NCBI GenBank assembly: GCA_015143295.1
Contig: CM026553.1
Location: 1,798,001-1,862,000 of the forward strand
Reading direction: 5' to 3'
DNA length: 64,000 nucleotides
DNA from: Tetracentron sinense
Lineage: Eukaryota > Streptophyta > Magnoliopsida > Trochodendrales > Trochodendraceae
The translations under genes were made by a program, and so were the position numbers. Every line of letters begins with the position of its first letter. The stretch's first letter is position 1. Below the pieces are notes generated by a model, which did no database searches, was not told the DNA's origin, and saw only the letters and a list, made by a program, of their open reading frames with translations. Of this stretch, positions 1-12,400 are shown piece by piece.

Positions 1-599
1 TAGTACACTCTACTAACTTTCTCTAGCTATAACCTAGTTTTCCCCTTTTTAAATTCATGATTTCGAAGTTGTATTCCCTTCCCTTGAAACATATTTTATA
101 TCCTAAACCGAAACAAGATAAATGGGAATGAATGTGGGAGGTATGAATTGATGCATTGGGTTGAGGCGATTGGATGTCGAGATGTATGATGTGTGATGTG
201 TGTGATGGAAAATGGAGGATGGGCATTTCAAACATAATGAATACACGTGGTGTGGTGTGATGAAACATATGCATTAAGAAATTAAAATGAAATGGCTATT
301 AATGTGATGCTTGCCAAGTGTTGGATAAAATGCTTAAATGATGATTTAAACGAATGAACTTGAGTTCTGGAAGCATGAATTGAGTTATTATTGTTAAATG
401 CCTACCTCGATTAAATGCCCTACATGTCGTCTACATTCCCGTATGCTTATATTAGAAATGGAAATGTTATACTTATGTGATCCCCTCATTTAAGCATGTC
501 ATCATGATTGTCACTATTGGCACGCACACTAGCACATATTTGCATGAACCAATTTTTCAAGAGCATATGCATATAATAAATCAACAAGAAAACATTGCT

Positions 600-960
600 T
601 GTCAAGGAGGTTGGTAGCCCAGGGAGGTTCGGGTACTAGCCTCTGGCTCACAAGAAAACCAAAATTTACTACATGTCAAGGAGGTTGGTAGCCCAGGGAT
701 GTACGGGTACTAGCCTTTGGCTCACAAGAAAACTAATCAAGTAACTAAAACCAATATATGTCAAAGAGGTTGGTAGCCCAGGGATGTGCGGGTACTAGCC
801 TCTGGCTCACAAGAAAACAATATGTCAAGGAGGTTGGCAGCCCAGGGAGGTTTGGGTGCTAGCCTCTAGCTCACAAGTAAATGAAACATGTCAAGCAGGT
901 TGGTAGCCCAAGTGACGGGTGCTAGCCTCTAGCTCACAAGAACAGGCTCACAAGAAAATG
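600..960 (+). repeat. Minisatellite inside Gypsy A 5' LTR
   Basis: About five imperfect units of 60-75 bp, each with the words GTCAAGGAGGTTGGTAGCCC, a GGGTACTAGCCTCTGG-like block and CTCACAAGAAAAC. The same array is in the 3' LTR (8120-8465), and related ones occur in every other Gypsy LTR here that includes this region. Confidence 0.88.
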
Positions 961-1214
961 CTCACAAGTATACAAGATGAGACAAGACACGCATGCATGA
1001 TTTTCACAAGCACGACCGAGACATGAAATGATTTTTTCAAGCATGAGTTTTATCGGGGTTTTCGCATTCATGCACGTATGTTAAGATAATGATATTATTT
1101 TATGTTCAATATTGTTTATCTTATGATGCTACTGTTGCTTTGAATTGATATCTTGTATTGTGTTCACCCTTGTTGTGCTTTATTATTGCTATGGTTAGCT
1201 AGTAGTTTGTACTC

Positions 1215-1236
1215 GCTGAGTATTCCATGCTCAGCC
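1215..1236 (+). other. Conserved LTR hairpin (Gypsy A 5' LTR)
   Basis: CTGAGTATTCCATGCTCAG has inverted arms CTGAG/CTCAG around a nine-base centre. It is preceded by the words GTACTCG and recurs in seven LTR copies in the window, so the conservation is more than background similarity. Function unknown. Confidence 0.75.
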
Positions 1237-1644
1237 ATATCTTTATGGCGGTAGGTACCGGGAAAACCCTCGACCCTGAGCCTTAGGTCGAGGAAGAGTA
1301 CGTGGAGGAGAGAGAGCCATCTATCCCATTAGAGTTTCAATCGGATAGAGACCTCGACATGTGGCCGTACCTCGACTACTGTTGAGGGGAGAGTTCGAGA
1401 GGGTTCCCTGTCCACCTTAGACCTAGACATGTTTTGTGTATATATTGACTTGGAATACAAACGATCTTATGTTGAAAAGAAAAGTTAGTTTATGCTTCCG
1501 CATTATGATATAGCTTCTGCACTCTAATTCATGTTATATTATGGTATGTGTACCTTGTTCATTACAGGATGGTTTGGCAGGTATACACAGTCACACCTAA
1601 AGTATCCCTTAACTCATAGAGGGTATTTTAGTGCGCGACAGAGG

Positions 1645-1657
1645 TGGTATCAGAGCC
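1645..1657 (+). other. Primer-binding site of Gypsy A (initiator Met tRNA)
   Basis: TGGTATCAGAGCC, the standard plant site complementary to the 3' end of initiator methionine tRNA, four bases after the end of the 5' LTR. It fixes the LTR end and the element's orientation. Confidence 0.95.
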
Positions 1658-1960
1658 TAGGCATTAGAGTCCCTAGGGTCGCTTAGTACTCGATACCTTA
1701 ATTGAATAAAGCATTAGGTGTTAGAAAAGAGTTGTATTCCAAGTATAGACTAATAAGTTAGTCTTAGTCAAAATAGGTTGAACTTCGACCAAACTTAGAG
1801 GCCTACGCTAGGAACACGGATTGTATGCTATGCTATTGTGTTGTATACCATGTGTGCATTATTCTGTGCTTAGTGAGATATGCTTTTAATGAATGGTTGA
1901 TTGTTACTAAATGCGTATCCAATTTAGACTCATGTTGTACTGTCATTCTCAGGAGAAATA

Positions 1961-3159
1961 ATGAGACGCAATACTCGGGGTCACGGATACAATACTCAAG
2001 GCAATGGAAGTGATGCTCCATCGGGTGATGATCAACCCGATTTTGCCCAAGCCTTTGCTTCAATAGACCAGACTTTGGCTATGCTTGCAGCAAGGCAACC
2101 GGCCACTCATCCAGCTCAAGCCAGAATAGAGGCTTTTCGAAGGATGAGGCCTCCAACATTTTGTGGGAGTTTTGACCCGCTTGTTGCCGAAGGATGGATT
2201 CGGCAATTAGAGAAGATATTTTCGGTGTTGGCACCTACTAAGGCGGAAAAGGTTACTTGGGCCACCTTCATGCTTGAAGGTGAGGCCGATTATTGGTCGA
2301 AGTCCGTACTTAGGACCTAGGAGTTGGCCTGATAGGGTCAAGACTGGACTTGGGGAGAATTCTTGGACATCTTCAACAAGAAATACTTTCCAATATGGAT
2401 GAAAGGGAAGATGGAAGTTGAGTTCATTACCTTGGAGCAAGGTAATATGTCAGTAGCCGCCTATGAGGCTAAGTTCTCGGAGCTATCTAGATTTGCTCCA
2501 CATAGCTACCGAGGCTATGAAAATCCGAAAGTTTGAGAGAGGGTTGAAGTCCTACCTCAAGGATCGAGTTTCGATGTTCCAGCATGAGACCTACGCTGAG
2601 GTAGTAGACAAGGCATTATTAGCGGAGGCTAATTCTGAAGAGTTTTTCAAGAGAAGAGGAATGGAGAAGGGTCAGTCTAGTGGCTCCGCAGAAAAGAGAG
2701 CTAAAACTATGTCATACCAGTCCGTAGGGCCGGTTCAGTCACAAAGGATGTACTCTACGCCATAAGTTCCCCGCCCTTTTGCTCCACCGGCTTTTCGCCC
2801 AGCTTTCATTCAGGCTCCTTGCCCCTCAGTGACTCAGGCTACGGGATATGCTCCTCCCACCTATTTACACGATATCTGCAGCCTTTGTGGAAGGAGGCAT
2901 CCAGCGGGGGAATCCCGGAGGGCTACCGGAAGTTGCTTCCATTGCGGTGACCAAGGCCACATCGTTCAAGACTGTCCCCGACGTCATTTGCCAGCTCAGT
3001 CTCAAGGGAGCAGGCCCCCGATTAGGCAGACATCTCAGCCTAGCTCTTCTCAGGATTCGAGGGCCTCACTGTCTACACGGCCTCCTCGCCCAGCCACCCA
3101 GGGCCGAGTTTTTGCCCTATCAGAGAGAGACGCACGTGCATTCGACGATGTCGTGCAAG
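1961..3159 (+). pseudogene. gag of Gypsy A (fossil)
   Basis: Capsid/nucleocapsid region of a Tekay/Del element. It starts MRRNTRGHG after a leader of about 300 bp, continues through the capsid-like segment WIRQLEKIF, and ends with a CCHC zinc knuckle (CFHCGDQGHIVQDCP, near 2936-2980) followed by a basic, Pro/Ser/Gln-rich tail and the words GRVFALSERDA that are usual just before the protease in this group. The region is broken in a few places. The gags of B and E are clear relatives. Confidence 0.9.
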
Positions 3160-3293
3160 GTATGCAAGAATTCTAGAGTTTAAATAGTGAATAACTTCTA
3201 TGGTTGATGAGTTGTTAATTTTACTAGGGGTTACCTATGTATGATGCTTGTTATTGTTTGAAATCTACTAATATTAGTTACTTAATCGCACAG
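3160..3293 (+). other. Noncoding spacer between gag and pol of Gypsy A
   Basis: 134 bp, AT-rich and without coding character, beginning GTATGC and ending GCACAG. A spacer at the same place, with similar edges, is in Gypsy B (134 bp) and Gypsy E (107 bp). The edges look like splice sites. Introns are known in Ogre-type plant Gypsy elements; I do not know of one documented for Tekay, so intron is only one reading. Confidence 0.6.
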
Positions 3294-6200
3294 GCGCTTT
3301 ATTAGTGAATGAGTGTCTCGCCCGAGTGTTGATCGACATAGGATCCACTTACTCCTTTGTCTCACCCAGTTTTGTAAAGGGCTTTTTGGTTGAGGCTACT
3401 CCGTTAGAGGGGGAGTTGACCATTGCAACTCCACTCGGCAAGTCAGTTGATACCAATAAAATATTTAGAGATTGTGTGGTGCAAGTGGGGGAGAATGAAC
3501 TGTTAGCCGATCTCATCGTCCTAGATTTCCAAGACTTGGATTTTGACGTCATCCTAAGGATGGATTGGTTATCGAACCACCACGGCCATGTTGCATGCTT
3601 TGAAAAGATGGTGAACTTCAAGCCGGAAGGGGTTAAGCCATTTCACTTTCGAGGATTAAGAGAAAGGGATATTGCTCGCCTTGCAGCTTTGAGCTTAGCA
3701 AACCCAGAAGCACAAAACTCCTTGGCCATTCCAGTCGTGAGTGAGTTCTTAGATATGTTTCCAGAAGAACTTCCTGGACTGCCTCCGAATCAAGAGATCG
3801 AGTTCGCTATAAAGCTTGCTCCGGGTACCGCTCCGATTTCAAGGACACCTTATAGAATGGCCCCAATAGAGCTTGAAGAATTGAAAAAGCAGATTGAGGA
3901 GCTACAACAACTTGGTTTCATCCAACCGAGTGTGTTGCCATGGGGAGCTCCGGTCCTCTTTGTAGAGAAGGACGGATTGATGAGAATGTGCATAGATTAC
4001 CGGCAGTTGAACAAGGTAACTATCAAGAATCGTTATCCCTTGCCACGGATAGACAACCTATTTGACCACCCAAAAGGAGCGAGATTTTTCTCCAAGATTG
4101 ATCTTAGATCGGGATATCATCAGTTAACGATCAAGGCGGAAGATGTTCCGAAGACGGCTTTCAGGACTCAGTATGGGCACTACGAGTTCCTTGTTATGCC
4201 TTTTGGGCTGACGAATGCACCGGTGGCATTCATGGATCTATTGAATCGGGTGTTTTGATCATACTTGGATCGATGTGTGATTGTGTTCATCGATGACAGT
4301 TTGGTGTATTCCCAGACACAGGAAGATCACGCACGAGATCTCCGCCTTGCTCTGGAGATTTTGAGAGAGCATAGTCTATTTGCCAAGTTAAGTAAGTGTG
4401 AGTTTTGGCTAGAGAAGGTGGCATTCCTAGGCCATGTGGTGTCTGCAGAAGGCATTTCAGTAGACCAATGAAGATAAAGGTAGTTATGAGCTGGGAGAGA
4501 CCCAAGAGCGTCACTGAGATACGTAGTTTTCTCAGGTTGGCAGGCTATTACCGGAGGTTTGTGGAGGGATTCTGCAGTTTGGCTACACCTCTCACTTACT
4601 TGACAAGGAAAAATGCAAAGTTCAGTTGGAGCAACCGATGTAAAGTGAGCTTCCAGGAGTTGAAGAAACGCCTTACCACGGCTCCCGTCCTCTCAGTACC
4701 ATCCAGGAGTGGTGGTTTTGTTGTTTACAGTGACACCTCCCATGTGGGGTTGGGATGTGTGCTTATGCAGCACAGCAAGGTCATTGCCTACGCCTCAAGG
4801 CAATTGAAAGAGCATGAGAAGAACTATCTCACTCATGACTTAGAGCTCACTGTGGTTGTGTTTGCATTGAAGATTTGACGACATTATCTTTATGGGGAAC
4901 AGTTTGAGGTATTTACAGACCATAAAAGCCTTAAGTATTTGTTTTCCTAGAAGGAGCTGAACCTGAGGCAAAGAAGATGGGTAGAGTTTTTGAAAGACTA
5001 CGAGTGCTCCATTCAATACCATCCAGGCAAGGTGAATGTTGTAGCCAACACTCTTAGCCGGAAGCCTACTGGAATTTTGGCGCACATGATGCTGAAGGAG
5101 TGGAGGTTGTTAGAGGATGCATCCAACCTCGACATCAGTTTTAGTCTCCCTACCATTGGGCCAATAATGGCTAACATCACAGTTAGGCCATATATCCTGA
5201 GCATGATCAAAGAGTTGCAGGGAATGGATGCCAAGCTACTTTCTTACCGGAAAAGTCAGTTAATAGTGACAGTATGGATTTTTCGATAAGGGACGATGGA
5301 ATTATCACTTTCAAGGGAAGAGTATGTATCCCAGCCGATGAGAAGCTTAAACAAGAAATCTTGTACAAGGCTCACCGGTCCAAGTACACCGTTCACCCCG
5401 GGGGTACCAAAATGTATAGGGACTTGAAAAATCATTTTTGGTGGCGGAACATGAAGCGAAAACTAGCGGAGTATGTGTCCAAATGCTTGGTGTGCCAACA
5501 AGTCAAAGCTGAACACAGGAAACCGGTTGGACTTTTACAGTCCCTCCCTATTCCCGAGTGGAAGTGGAAACACATCTCCATGGACTTCATCGTGGGGTTA
5601 CCAAAGATAGCTGGAAATTTCGATGCTATATGGGTTGTGGTTGATAGACTGACGAAGTCTGCCCATTTCTTACCATACCGGACTACCTTTGATTCCAATC
5701 AGTTGACGGCATTGTACATCAAAGAAATAGTTCGGTTGCATGGGGTGCCAGTGAGCATTGTGTCGGATAGAGACCCCAGATTTACTTCCAGGTTCTGGAA
5801 GAGCTTTCAGGATGCCATGGGTTCCTGACTAGACTTTAGCATGCCCTTCCACCCACAGACCGACGGGCAAACTGAGAGGGTGAATCAGGTGATAGAAGAC
5901 ATGCTCCGAGCTTGTCTGCTAGATTCTAAAGGAAGTTGGGAAGATCACCTACCTTTGGTGGTGTTCGCCTACAACAATAGTTACCAGGCAAGCATACAGA
6001 TGGCGCCTTTTGAGGTTTTATATGGGAGAAGTTGTAGATCCCCATTGTATTGGGATGAAGTTGGGGAAAGAAAGGTCTTGGGCCCCAAATTAATTGAACA
6101 AACCGCGGAGAGGGTCAAGCTTATCCGAGAGAGGTTGAAGACCGCACAGGATAGATAGAAGAGCTACACCGACAACCGAAGGAGAGACCTTGAGTTTCGA

Positions 6201-6620
6201 GTTGGTGAGTTAGTATTTGTTCGGGTTTTTCCATCCAAGGGTGTTATGAGATTCGGGAAAAGAGACAAGCTTAGCCCGAGATATATGGGCCCATTCGAGA
6301 TCACTACTAGAGTCGGTGAGGTGGCCTACTGTGTTGCTTTGCCCATTTATATGGCAGCGGTCCACAATGTGTTTCACATCTCCATGCTTCGGAAGTACAT
6401 CCCGGACCCTTCTCATGTCATCGAGCTTGATCCGGTGGAAATCCGGGAGGATCTCACACTAGTTGAGCAACTAGTTTAGATCATGGACAAGCGATATCAA
6501 GTCCTGCGCAACAAGACCATTCCCTTGGTCTTGGTAAGATGGAAACACCATTCAATGGAGGAAGCTACATGGGAACGAGAGGCCGAAGTGCGAGAAAAGT
6601 ATCCTCAATTATTTGTTTAG
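3294..6620 (+). pseudogene. pol of Gypsy A: protease, RT, RNase H, integrase, chromodomain-like end (fossil)
   Basis: Domains in order: aspartic protease ([10 protein letters not shown], near 3330); reverse transcriptase ([19 protein letters not shown] near 4000, [10 protein letters not shown] near 4195, FIDDSLVYS near 4290); RNase H ([17 protein letters not shown] near 4720); integrase zinc region (HPGGTKMYRDLK with CLVCQQVKAEH, 5395-5520), integrase core ([41 protein letters not shown], 5560-5890); then LSPRYMGPFEI (near 6272) and a chromodomain-like end (WKHHSMEEATWEREAEV, near 6540-6590), which would guide insertion to heterochromatin. The polyprotein is broken in several places. Confidence 0.92.
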
Positions 6621-6698
6621 GACCTTAACATTCCCTTGTATTTTGTTGTGAGTTTGTGCATATATGTATCGTCCAAATTTTGAGGATGAAATTTTTGT

Positions 6699-6711
6699 AA
6701 GGGGGGGAGAA
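6699..6711 (+). other. Polypurine tract of Gypsy A
   Basis: AAGGGGGGGAGAA directly before the TG of the 3' LTR, the expected plus-strand priming site. The same tract precedes the LTRs of E and F. Confidence 0.92.
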
Positions 6712-6835
6712 TGTAGCACCCCAGACTTTTTCCGTACTTAATGAATAGCACTTTCGTAGCCAATTGGCCTTCCACGTAGTCTAATTAATAAATAAGGGAA
6801 AAATTGAAAATTCTGAAATATCAAAAATGTTCGTT

Positions 6836-6906
6836 TTCGAAAGACAAATCCAACGCAAGTTGAATCCTCAAAAACCGATGAACGAGTCAAAAGATATGGC
6901 CAAAAC
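6836..6906 (+). promoter_or_regulatory. Conserved U3 box, Gypsy A
   Basis: A roughly 70-bp block containing TTTTCGAAAGAC, CCAACGCAAGTTGAATC and GAGTCAAAAGATATGGCC. It recurs, with most bases kept, in the solo LTR (44072-44138), Gypsy B (49566-49630) and Gypsy F (62187-62255), always just upstream of the self-complementary motif cluster. That position and conservation suggest a regulatory role; function unknown. Confidence 0.6.
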
Positions 6907-6923
6907 AGTTAGGACCTGCAGAG

Positions 6924-7137
6924 AACCGATCGCTTTGTCAAATGTAGAGATCGATCGGTTCACAACCGATCGCTCGGTCATTATTAGCGATCGATCGGTA
7001 CAAAACCGATCGATCGGTAGCTATCGACTGGTTAACTTTTTTGTATGGGGAAAAATTCCAGAGAGCATGTTTTTGACCGGTCGCTCGATAGGAGACCGAT
7101 CGATCAGTCATAACCACCGATCGCTCGGTCTATCGCG
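6924..7137 (+). repeat. Cluster of self-complementary motifs in U3 of Gypsy A
   Basis: About nine copies of ACCGATCGATCGGT and variants such as ACCGATCGCTCGGT, separated by 5-40 bp of unlike sequence. Each unit is nearly its own reverse complement. The cluster ends about 54 bp before a TATA-like stretch, so it occupies the usual place of promoter-proximal enhancer sites. Confidence 0.85.
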
Positions 7138-8119
7138 TTTTGCAGAAATTTCATTAAGGGCTTTTTCATCCTTTAGGCATTAAACCCTTACCCATAAGGG
7201 CTTGCTCGAGCAATTGGGTCTCCATTTACTACACTTAGAACATTTAGAGAGAAAGGGGAAGAGAAGAAGAGGGTTTTTCTCCTAGGGCATCCTTGGTGAA
7301 GAAATCAAGGGTTTAAACACCAGAGATTATCCCAAAAGGCTTGGATTCATCAAATCCAACCTCAAGCTCGTGTGGTGTTCCCTTTCTAAGCTAGGGAAGC
7401 GATCTTATGACATTTTACGAGGGCTTTCTTCCCCAAATCAAGCCTTCTTCAAGCAAGGGTTCTTCCCTACCATTTGGGGTTCTATTTCAAGGTTTCTTCA
7501 AGGTCAAGCCTTGATTCAAGGTTAGTACACTCTACTAACTTTCTCTAGCAATAACCTAGTTTTCCCCTTTTTAAATTCATGATTTCGATCTTGTATTCTC
7601 TTCCCTTGAAACATATTTTATATCCTAAACCTAAACAAGATAAATGGGAATGAATGTGGGAGGTATGAATGGATGCATTGGGTTGAGGCGATTGGATGTC
7701 GAGATGTATGATGTGTGATGTGTGTGATGGAAAATGGAGGATGGGCATTTCAAACATAATGAATACACATGGTGTGGTGTGATGAAACATATGCATTAAG
7801 AAATTAAAATGAAATGGCTATTAATGTGATGCTTGCCAAGTGTTGGATAAAATGCTTAAATGATGATTTGAACGAATGAACTTGAGTTATGGAAGCATGA
7901 ATTGAGTTATTACTGTTAAATGCCTACCTCGATCAAATGCCCTACATGCTATCTACTATCCCGTATGCTTATATTAGAAATGAAAATGCTATACTTATGT
8001 GATCCTCTGATTCAAGCATGTCATCATGATTGTCACTTATGGCACGCACACGAGCACGCATATTTGCATGAACCGAGTTTTCAAGAGTATATGCATATAA
8101 TAAATCAACAAGAAAACAT

Positions 8120-8465
8120 TGCATGTCAAGGAGGTTGGTTGCCTAGGGAGGTTCAGGTACTAGCCTCTGGCTCACAAGAAAACCAAAATTTACTACATAT
8201 CAAGGAGGTTTGTAACCTAGAGATGTCCGGGTACTAGCCTCTGGCTCACAAGAAAACTAATCAAGTAACTAAAACCCATATATGTCAAGGAGGTTGGTAG
8301 CCCAAGGATGTGCAGGTACTAGCCTCTGGCTCACAAGAAAACAATATGTCAAGGAGGTTGGTAGCCCAGGGAGGTTCGGGTGCTAGCCTCTAGCTTACAA
8401 GTAAATGAAACATGTCGAGGAGGTTAGTGGCCCAAGTGAAGGGTGCTAGTCTCTGGATCACAAGA
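8120..8465 (+). repeat. Minisatellite inside Gypsy A 3' LTR
   Basis: The counterpart of the array at 600-960: about five units of 60-75 bp with the words AAGGAGGTTGGTAGCCC and CTCTGGCTCACAAG. Unit number is the same in both LTRs, as expected for copies made at insertion. Confidence 0.88.
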
Positions 8466-8738
8466 ACAAGTTCACAAGAAAAGGCTCACAAGTATACAAG
8501 ATGAGACAAGACACAAATACATGATTTTCACAAGAACGACCGAGACATGGAATGAGTTTTTTAAGCATGAGTTTTATCGGGGTTTTAGCATTCATGCACG
8601 CATGTCAAGATAATGATATTGTTTTATGTTCAATACTGTTTATCTTATGATGCTACTGTTGCTTTGAATTGATATCTTGTATTGTGTTCACCCTTGTTGT
8701 GCTTTATTATTGCTATGGTTAGCTAGTAGTTTGTACTC

Positions 8739-8760
8739 GCTGAGTATTCTATGCTCAGCC
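8739..8760 (+). other. Conserved LTR hairpin (Gypsy A 3' LTR)
   Basis: Same hairpin as at 1215-1236, about 430 bp before the LTR end, with one base in the centre different between the two copies and the arms unchanged. Confidence 0.75.
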
Positions 8761-9192
8761 GTACCTTTATGTAGGCAGGTACCAGAAAGCCCTCGACCCT
8801 GAGCCTTAGGTTGAGGAAGAGTACATGGAGGAGAGAGAGCCGTCCATCCCATTACAGTCTCAAGCGGATAGAGACCTCGACATGTGGCCGTACCTCGACT
8901 ACTGTTGAGGGGAGAGTACGAGAGGGTTCCTTGTGTATTTTGATATTTTGATAGGTGGGCCTGTCCACCTTAGACCTGGACATGTTTTGTGCATATATTC
9001 ACTTGGAATACAGACTATCTTATGTAGAAAAGAAAAGTTAGTTTACGTTTCCGTATTATGATATAGGTTCCACACTCTGATTCATGTTATATTATGGTAT
9101 GTGTACCTTGTTCATTACAGGATGGTTTGGCAGGTACACACAGTCACACCTAAAGTATCCCCTAACTCGTAGGGGTATTTTGGGGCGCGACA

Positions 9193-9421
9193 GTAACTCA
9201 CTCGTCGCTGTGTGGAGAGGACTCATCGACGAGTCCAGGTAAAATTTGAAATTTTCAAATTTTGCTTACAGGCTAGATTTCCAAAGCATTAAAAACCTTT
9301 TATAATTGATTTTAGGCCATTTTAGAACATAAGAGACAACATATCAAGTATGAGATGGCACAAGCAAGATCATTCAATTCTTACATAAAGATTTTACTAA
9401 GTTTTCCTTTAGTCATTTGTT
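9193..9421 (-). other. 3' noncoding region of Copia-1
   Basis: Between the end of the RNase H region and Gypsy A. AT-rich; I see no gene. At 9197-9237 it holds two copies of the CTCGTCG..CGACGAGT type of self-complementary motif, which also occurs in the Copia-1 LTR. Confidence 0.6.
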
Positions 9422-12400
9422 TCAATTGATGTCATCAAGATTAGCCATGCCTAATTCTCTTCTTAACTTATTGAATCTTTCATAGGGGAGAGATTTAGTG
9501 AATATGTCTACAAGTTGGTTGTCAGTTTCAACAAATTCCAACATTACATCTCCATTTTGAACATGGCCCCTTATAAAATGATATCTTATTTCAATATGTT
9601 TTATTCTTGAATGTTGGATTGGATTTTTTGTCATACAAATTGCACTTGTGTTATCACATTTAATTGGAATCTTATTATAAAATAATTTGAAATCTTCTAG
9701 TTGTTGTTTCATGTATGATGTTTGAGCACAACAACTCCCAGCTGCTACATATTCAGCCTCAGCTATTGATAGAGCTACAGAGTTTTGTTTCTTACAAGAC
9801 CATGAAATTAAGGAGTGTCCTAAGAAGTAACATGAGCCACTAGTGCTTTTCCGATCAACTTTGCACCCAGCAAAGTCTGCATCAGAATAACTCACTAGTT
9901 CTAATGTTGTGTTCTTAGGATACCAAAGACCTAGATCAATTGTTCCAATTAAGTATTTAAAAAATCTTTTGATAGCAGTCATGTGTGATTCTTTAGGATT
10001 AGCTTGATATCTAGCACACATACAAACACTAAACATAATATCAGGCCTACTAGCAGTTAGATATAACAGACTACCAGTCATACCTCGATATTTTGTTTCT
10101 TCTACACTTAAGCTCTTTTCATCTTTATCCAGCTTTGTGGTTGGACTCATTTGAATATCAGCATTCTTTGAGTTGTCCATACCAAACTTCTTGAGTAGCT
10201 CTCTAGTGTACTTGGCTTGACTTATGAAAATGCCTTCTTTTGATTGTTTGATTTGAAGTCCAAGAAGAAGGTTAGTTCTTCCATCATGTTCATTTTAAAT
10301 TCATCCTGCATTATCTTACCAAATTCTTGACAAAGGGAGTCATTAGTAGATCCAAAAATGATGTCATCAACATAGATTTGAACTAAAAGCATATCATTGT
10401 TTTTAGATTTAATAAACAAGGTAGTATCAATTTTACCTCTAATGAACTCTTTTTCAAGTAGAAAATCACTAAGTCTATCATACCAAGCTCTGGGAGCTTG
10501 CTTTAAACCATAGAGAGATTTAGTGAGTTCGAAAACATGATTAGGTATTTTGTGATTTTCAAAACAAGGCGGTTGTTCTATATATACTTCTTCAGAAATA
10601 AATCCATTTAAGAAAACACTTTTGACATCCATTTGATAAAGTTTAAAATCCTTATAACAAGCATAAGCAAACAATATCCTAATAGCTTCAAGTCTAGCAA
10701 CAGGGGCAAAGGTTTCATCATAATCAATTCCCTCTTCTTGATTGTAACCTTGAGCTACTAGTTTAGCTTTATTTTTAACAATATTTCCTTCTTCATCCTT
10801 TTTATTTCTAAGAACCTATTTAGTACCTATTATAGATTTACTTTTAGGCCTAGGTACTAAATTTCAAACTTGATTTCTTTCAAATTGATTTAATTGTTCT
10901 TGTATAGCTACTCCCCAAGATTCATCATTTATTACTTCAAGAGTATTCTTAGGTTCAATTTGAGAGATGAATGCAAAATTATTACATATGTTTCTTCTAG
11001 TTCTTACACCTTGATCCATTTTACCAAGAATTTATTATTTAGGATGATCTTTAATTAATCTCCAAGCCTTGGGTGAATTTCATTTTCTTCTAAGTTTTCA
11101 TCTTCTAAGTTAATAGGATTATCTTGATTTGCATTTTCTTCTTTGTTGATTTTCAAGTTTGCTATATCCTTAGATAGGTTATCTAGTTCATTAGTTTGAT
11201 CATCATCTTTAAGATTTTTTGATTTAAAATGATTTGATTCATAAAAAATAACATGCATCGATTCTTCAACAATTAAAGAGGTTTTATTGAACACCCTATA
11301 AGCTTTGCTATTAGTAGAGTAACCAAGAAAAATTCATTCACTTGATTTTGATTCAAATTTATTCAAGTTTGGTTTACTATTCAAAATAAAATATTTACAA
11401 CCAAATACTTTGAAGTAACCAATATTGGGAGGTCTACCATGCCAAAGTTCATAAGGAGTTTTGTTTAACTTGTTTCTAATAAACACTTTATTAATCACAT
11501 AACAAGCAGTGTTAATAGCTTCAGCCCAAAAATAGTTAGATAAATTATGTTCATTTAACATAGCCCTACCTATTTCTTGTAATGATCTATTATTTCTTTC
11601 AACTACTTCATTTTGTTGAGGAGTTTTAGGAATTGAGAAATTCTGGTTAAAACCATTTTCTTCACAGAAGAATTCAAGTTCCTTGCTCTTGAATTCTCCA
11701 CCTCTATCACTTCTTATAGCATTAATGGAGTAACCTTTTTCATTTTGCACTCTTTTACATAATTTTTCAAACAAGACATGTACTTTATTTTTATGAAGTA
11801 GGAATAATACCCAAGTGAATCTAGAGTAGTCATCAACAATAACAAAGGCATAAAGTTTACTGACTAGATTAGCAACATCATTAGGTCCAAATAAATCCAA
11901 ATGTAGTAATTTTAGAGGTCTGGAAGTAGATATTACTAGTTTCTTATTGAAAGAGGATTTAATTTGTTTACCTAGTTGACAAGCATCACAAACTGAATCT
12001 TTTAAAAACTTGGTTTTTGGTAAGCCTTTAACTAGATCTTTTCTTGATAATTTTGAAAGTAAATCCATACTTGCATGACCAAGTCTTCTATGCCATAACC
12101 AACTAGTTTCATTAATAGCTGAAAAACACATAAGGTTTTGGAAAATAAGTTCATTAAAATCAATTGTGTACACATTTTCAGGTCTATGAGCTATGAATAA
12201 GGTAGTAATGTTATCTTTATCCTTAATAATGCAAACGTTTGATTTAAAGAAAACATTTAAACCTTTATCGCACAATTGACTAATACTAATTAAGTTATGT
12301 TTAAGACCTTCAACAAGTAGAACATTTTCAATAAAAGTAGTGGAGTTCTTACCAACATAACCTATGCCCATGATTTGTCCTTTTGCGTTGTCTCCGAAGG

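Larger units (their letters stand above)
1..1640 (+). repeat. 5' LTR of Gypsy A (right two-thirds only)
   Basis: Bases 1-1640 align along their whole length with 7523-9192 of the 3' LTR. The LTR ends in GCGCGACA directly before the primer-binding site. About 840 bp of the LTR lie left of the window. It carries an imperfect minisatellite (about 600-960) and the conserved hairpin (1215-1236). It lacks about 30 bp that the 3' LTR has near 8940. Confidence 0.93.
1..9192 (+). mobile_element. Gypsy A: Ty3/Gypsy element, Tekay/Del chromovirus type, with both LTRs (5' LTR cut by window edge)
   Basis: The order is 5' LTR, primer-binding site, gag, protease, reverse transcriptase, RNase H, integrase, C-terminal chromodomain-like segment, polypurine tract and 3' LTR. 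That is the chromovirus order, and the long LTRs (about 2.5 kb), initiator-Met primer site and wording of the polyprotein fit Tekay/Del. The 5' LTR begins left of the window; base 1 matches base 7523 of the 3' LTR. The element is broken, with roughly ten disruptions spread over gag and pol. LTR divergence by hand is 7 differences in the first 300 aligned bases and more in the next 300, about 4-5% overall, suggesting one to a few million years at usual plant rates. It sits in the 3' part of Copia-1. The right flank begins GTAAC; its left duplicate lies outside the window. Confidence 0.93.
6712..9192 (+). repeat. 3' LTR of Gypsy A, complete (2481 bp)
   Basis: It runs from TGTAGCACCCC after the polypurine tract to GGGCGCGACA. 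In order it holds a conserved U3 box (about 6836-6906), a cluster of self-complementary motifs (6924-7137), a weak TATA-like stretch near 7191, a 5'-leader-like pyrimidine-rich stretch, a minisatellite (8120-8465) and the conserved hairpin (8739-8760). Confidence 0.95.

Noticed and set aside
23-274. Minus-strand open frame in the Gypsy A LTR, repeated at 7545-7796
   Set aside because: It is present twice only because it lies in both LTRs. It has no domain and reads as His/Ile/Ser-rich translation of AT-rich sequence.
600-960. Possible CRISPR-like array
   Set aside because: Units are long, imperfect, contiguous and duplicated in the other LTR: a minisatellite in a plant element, not repeat-spacer structure.
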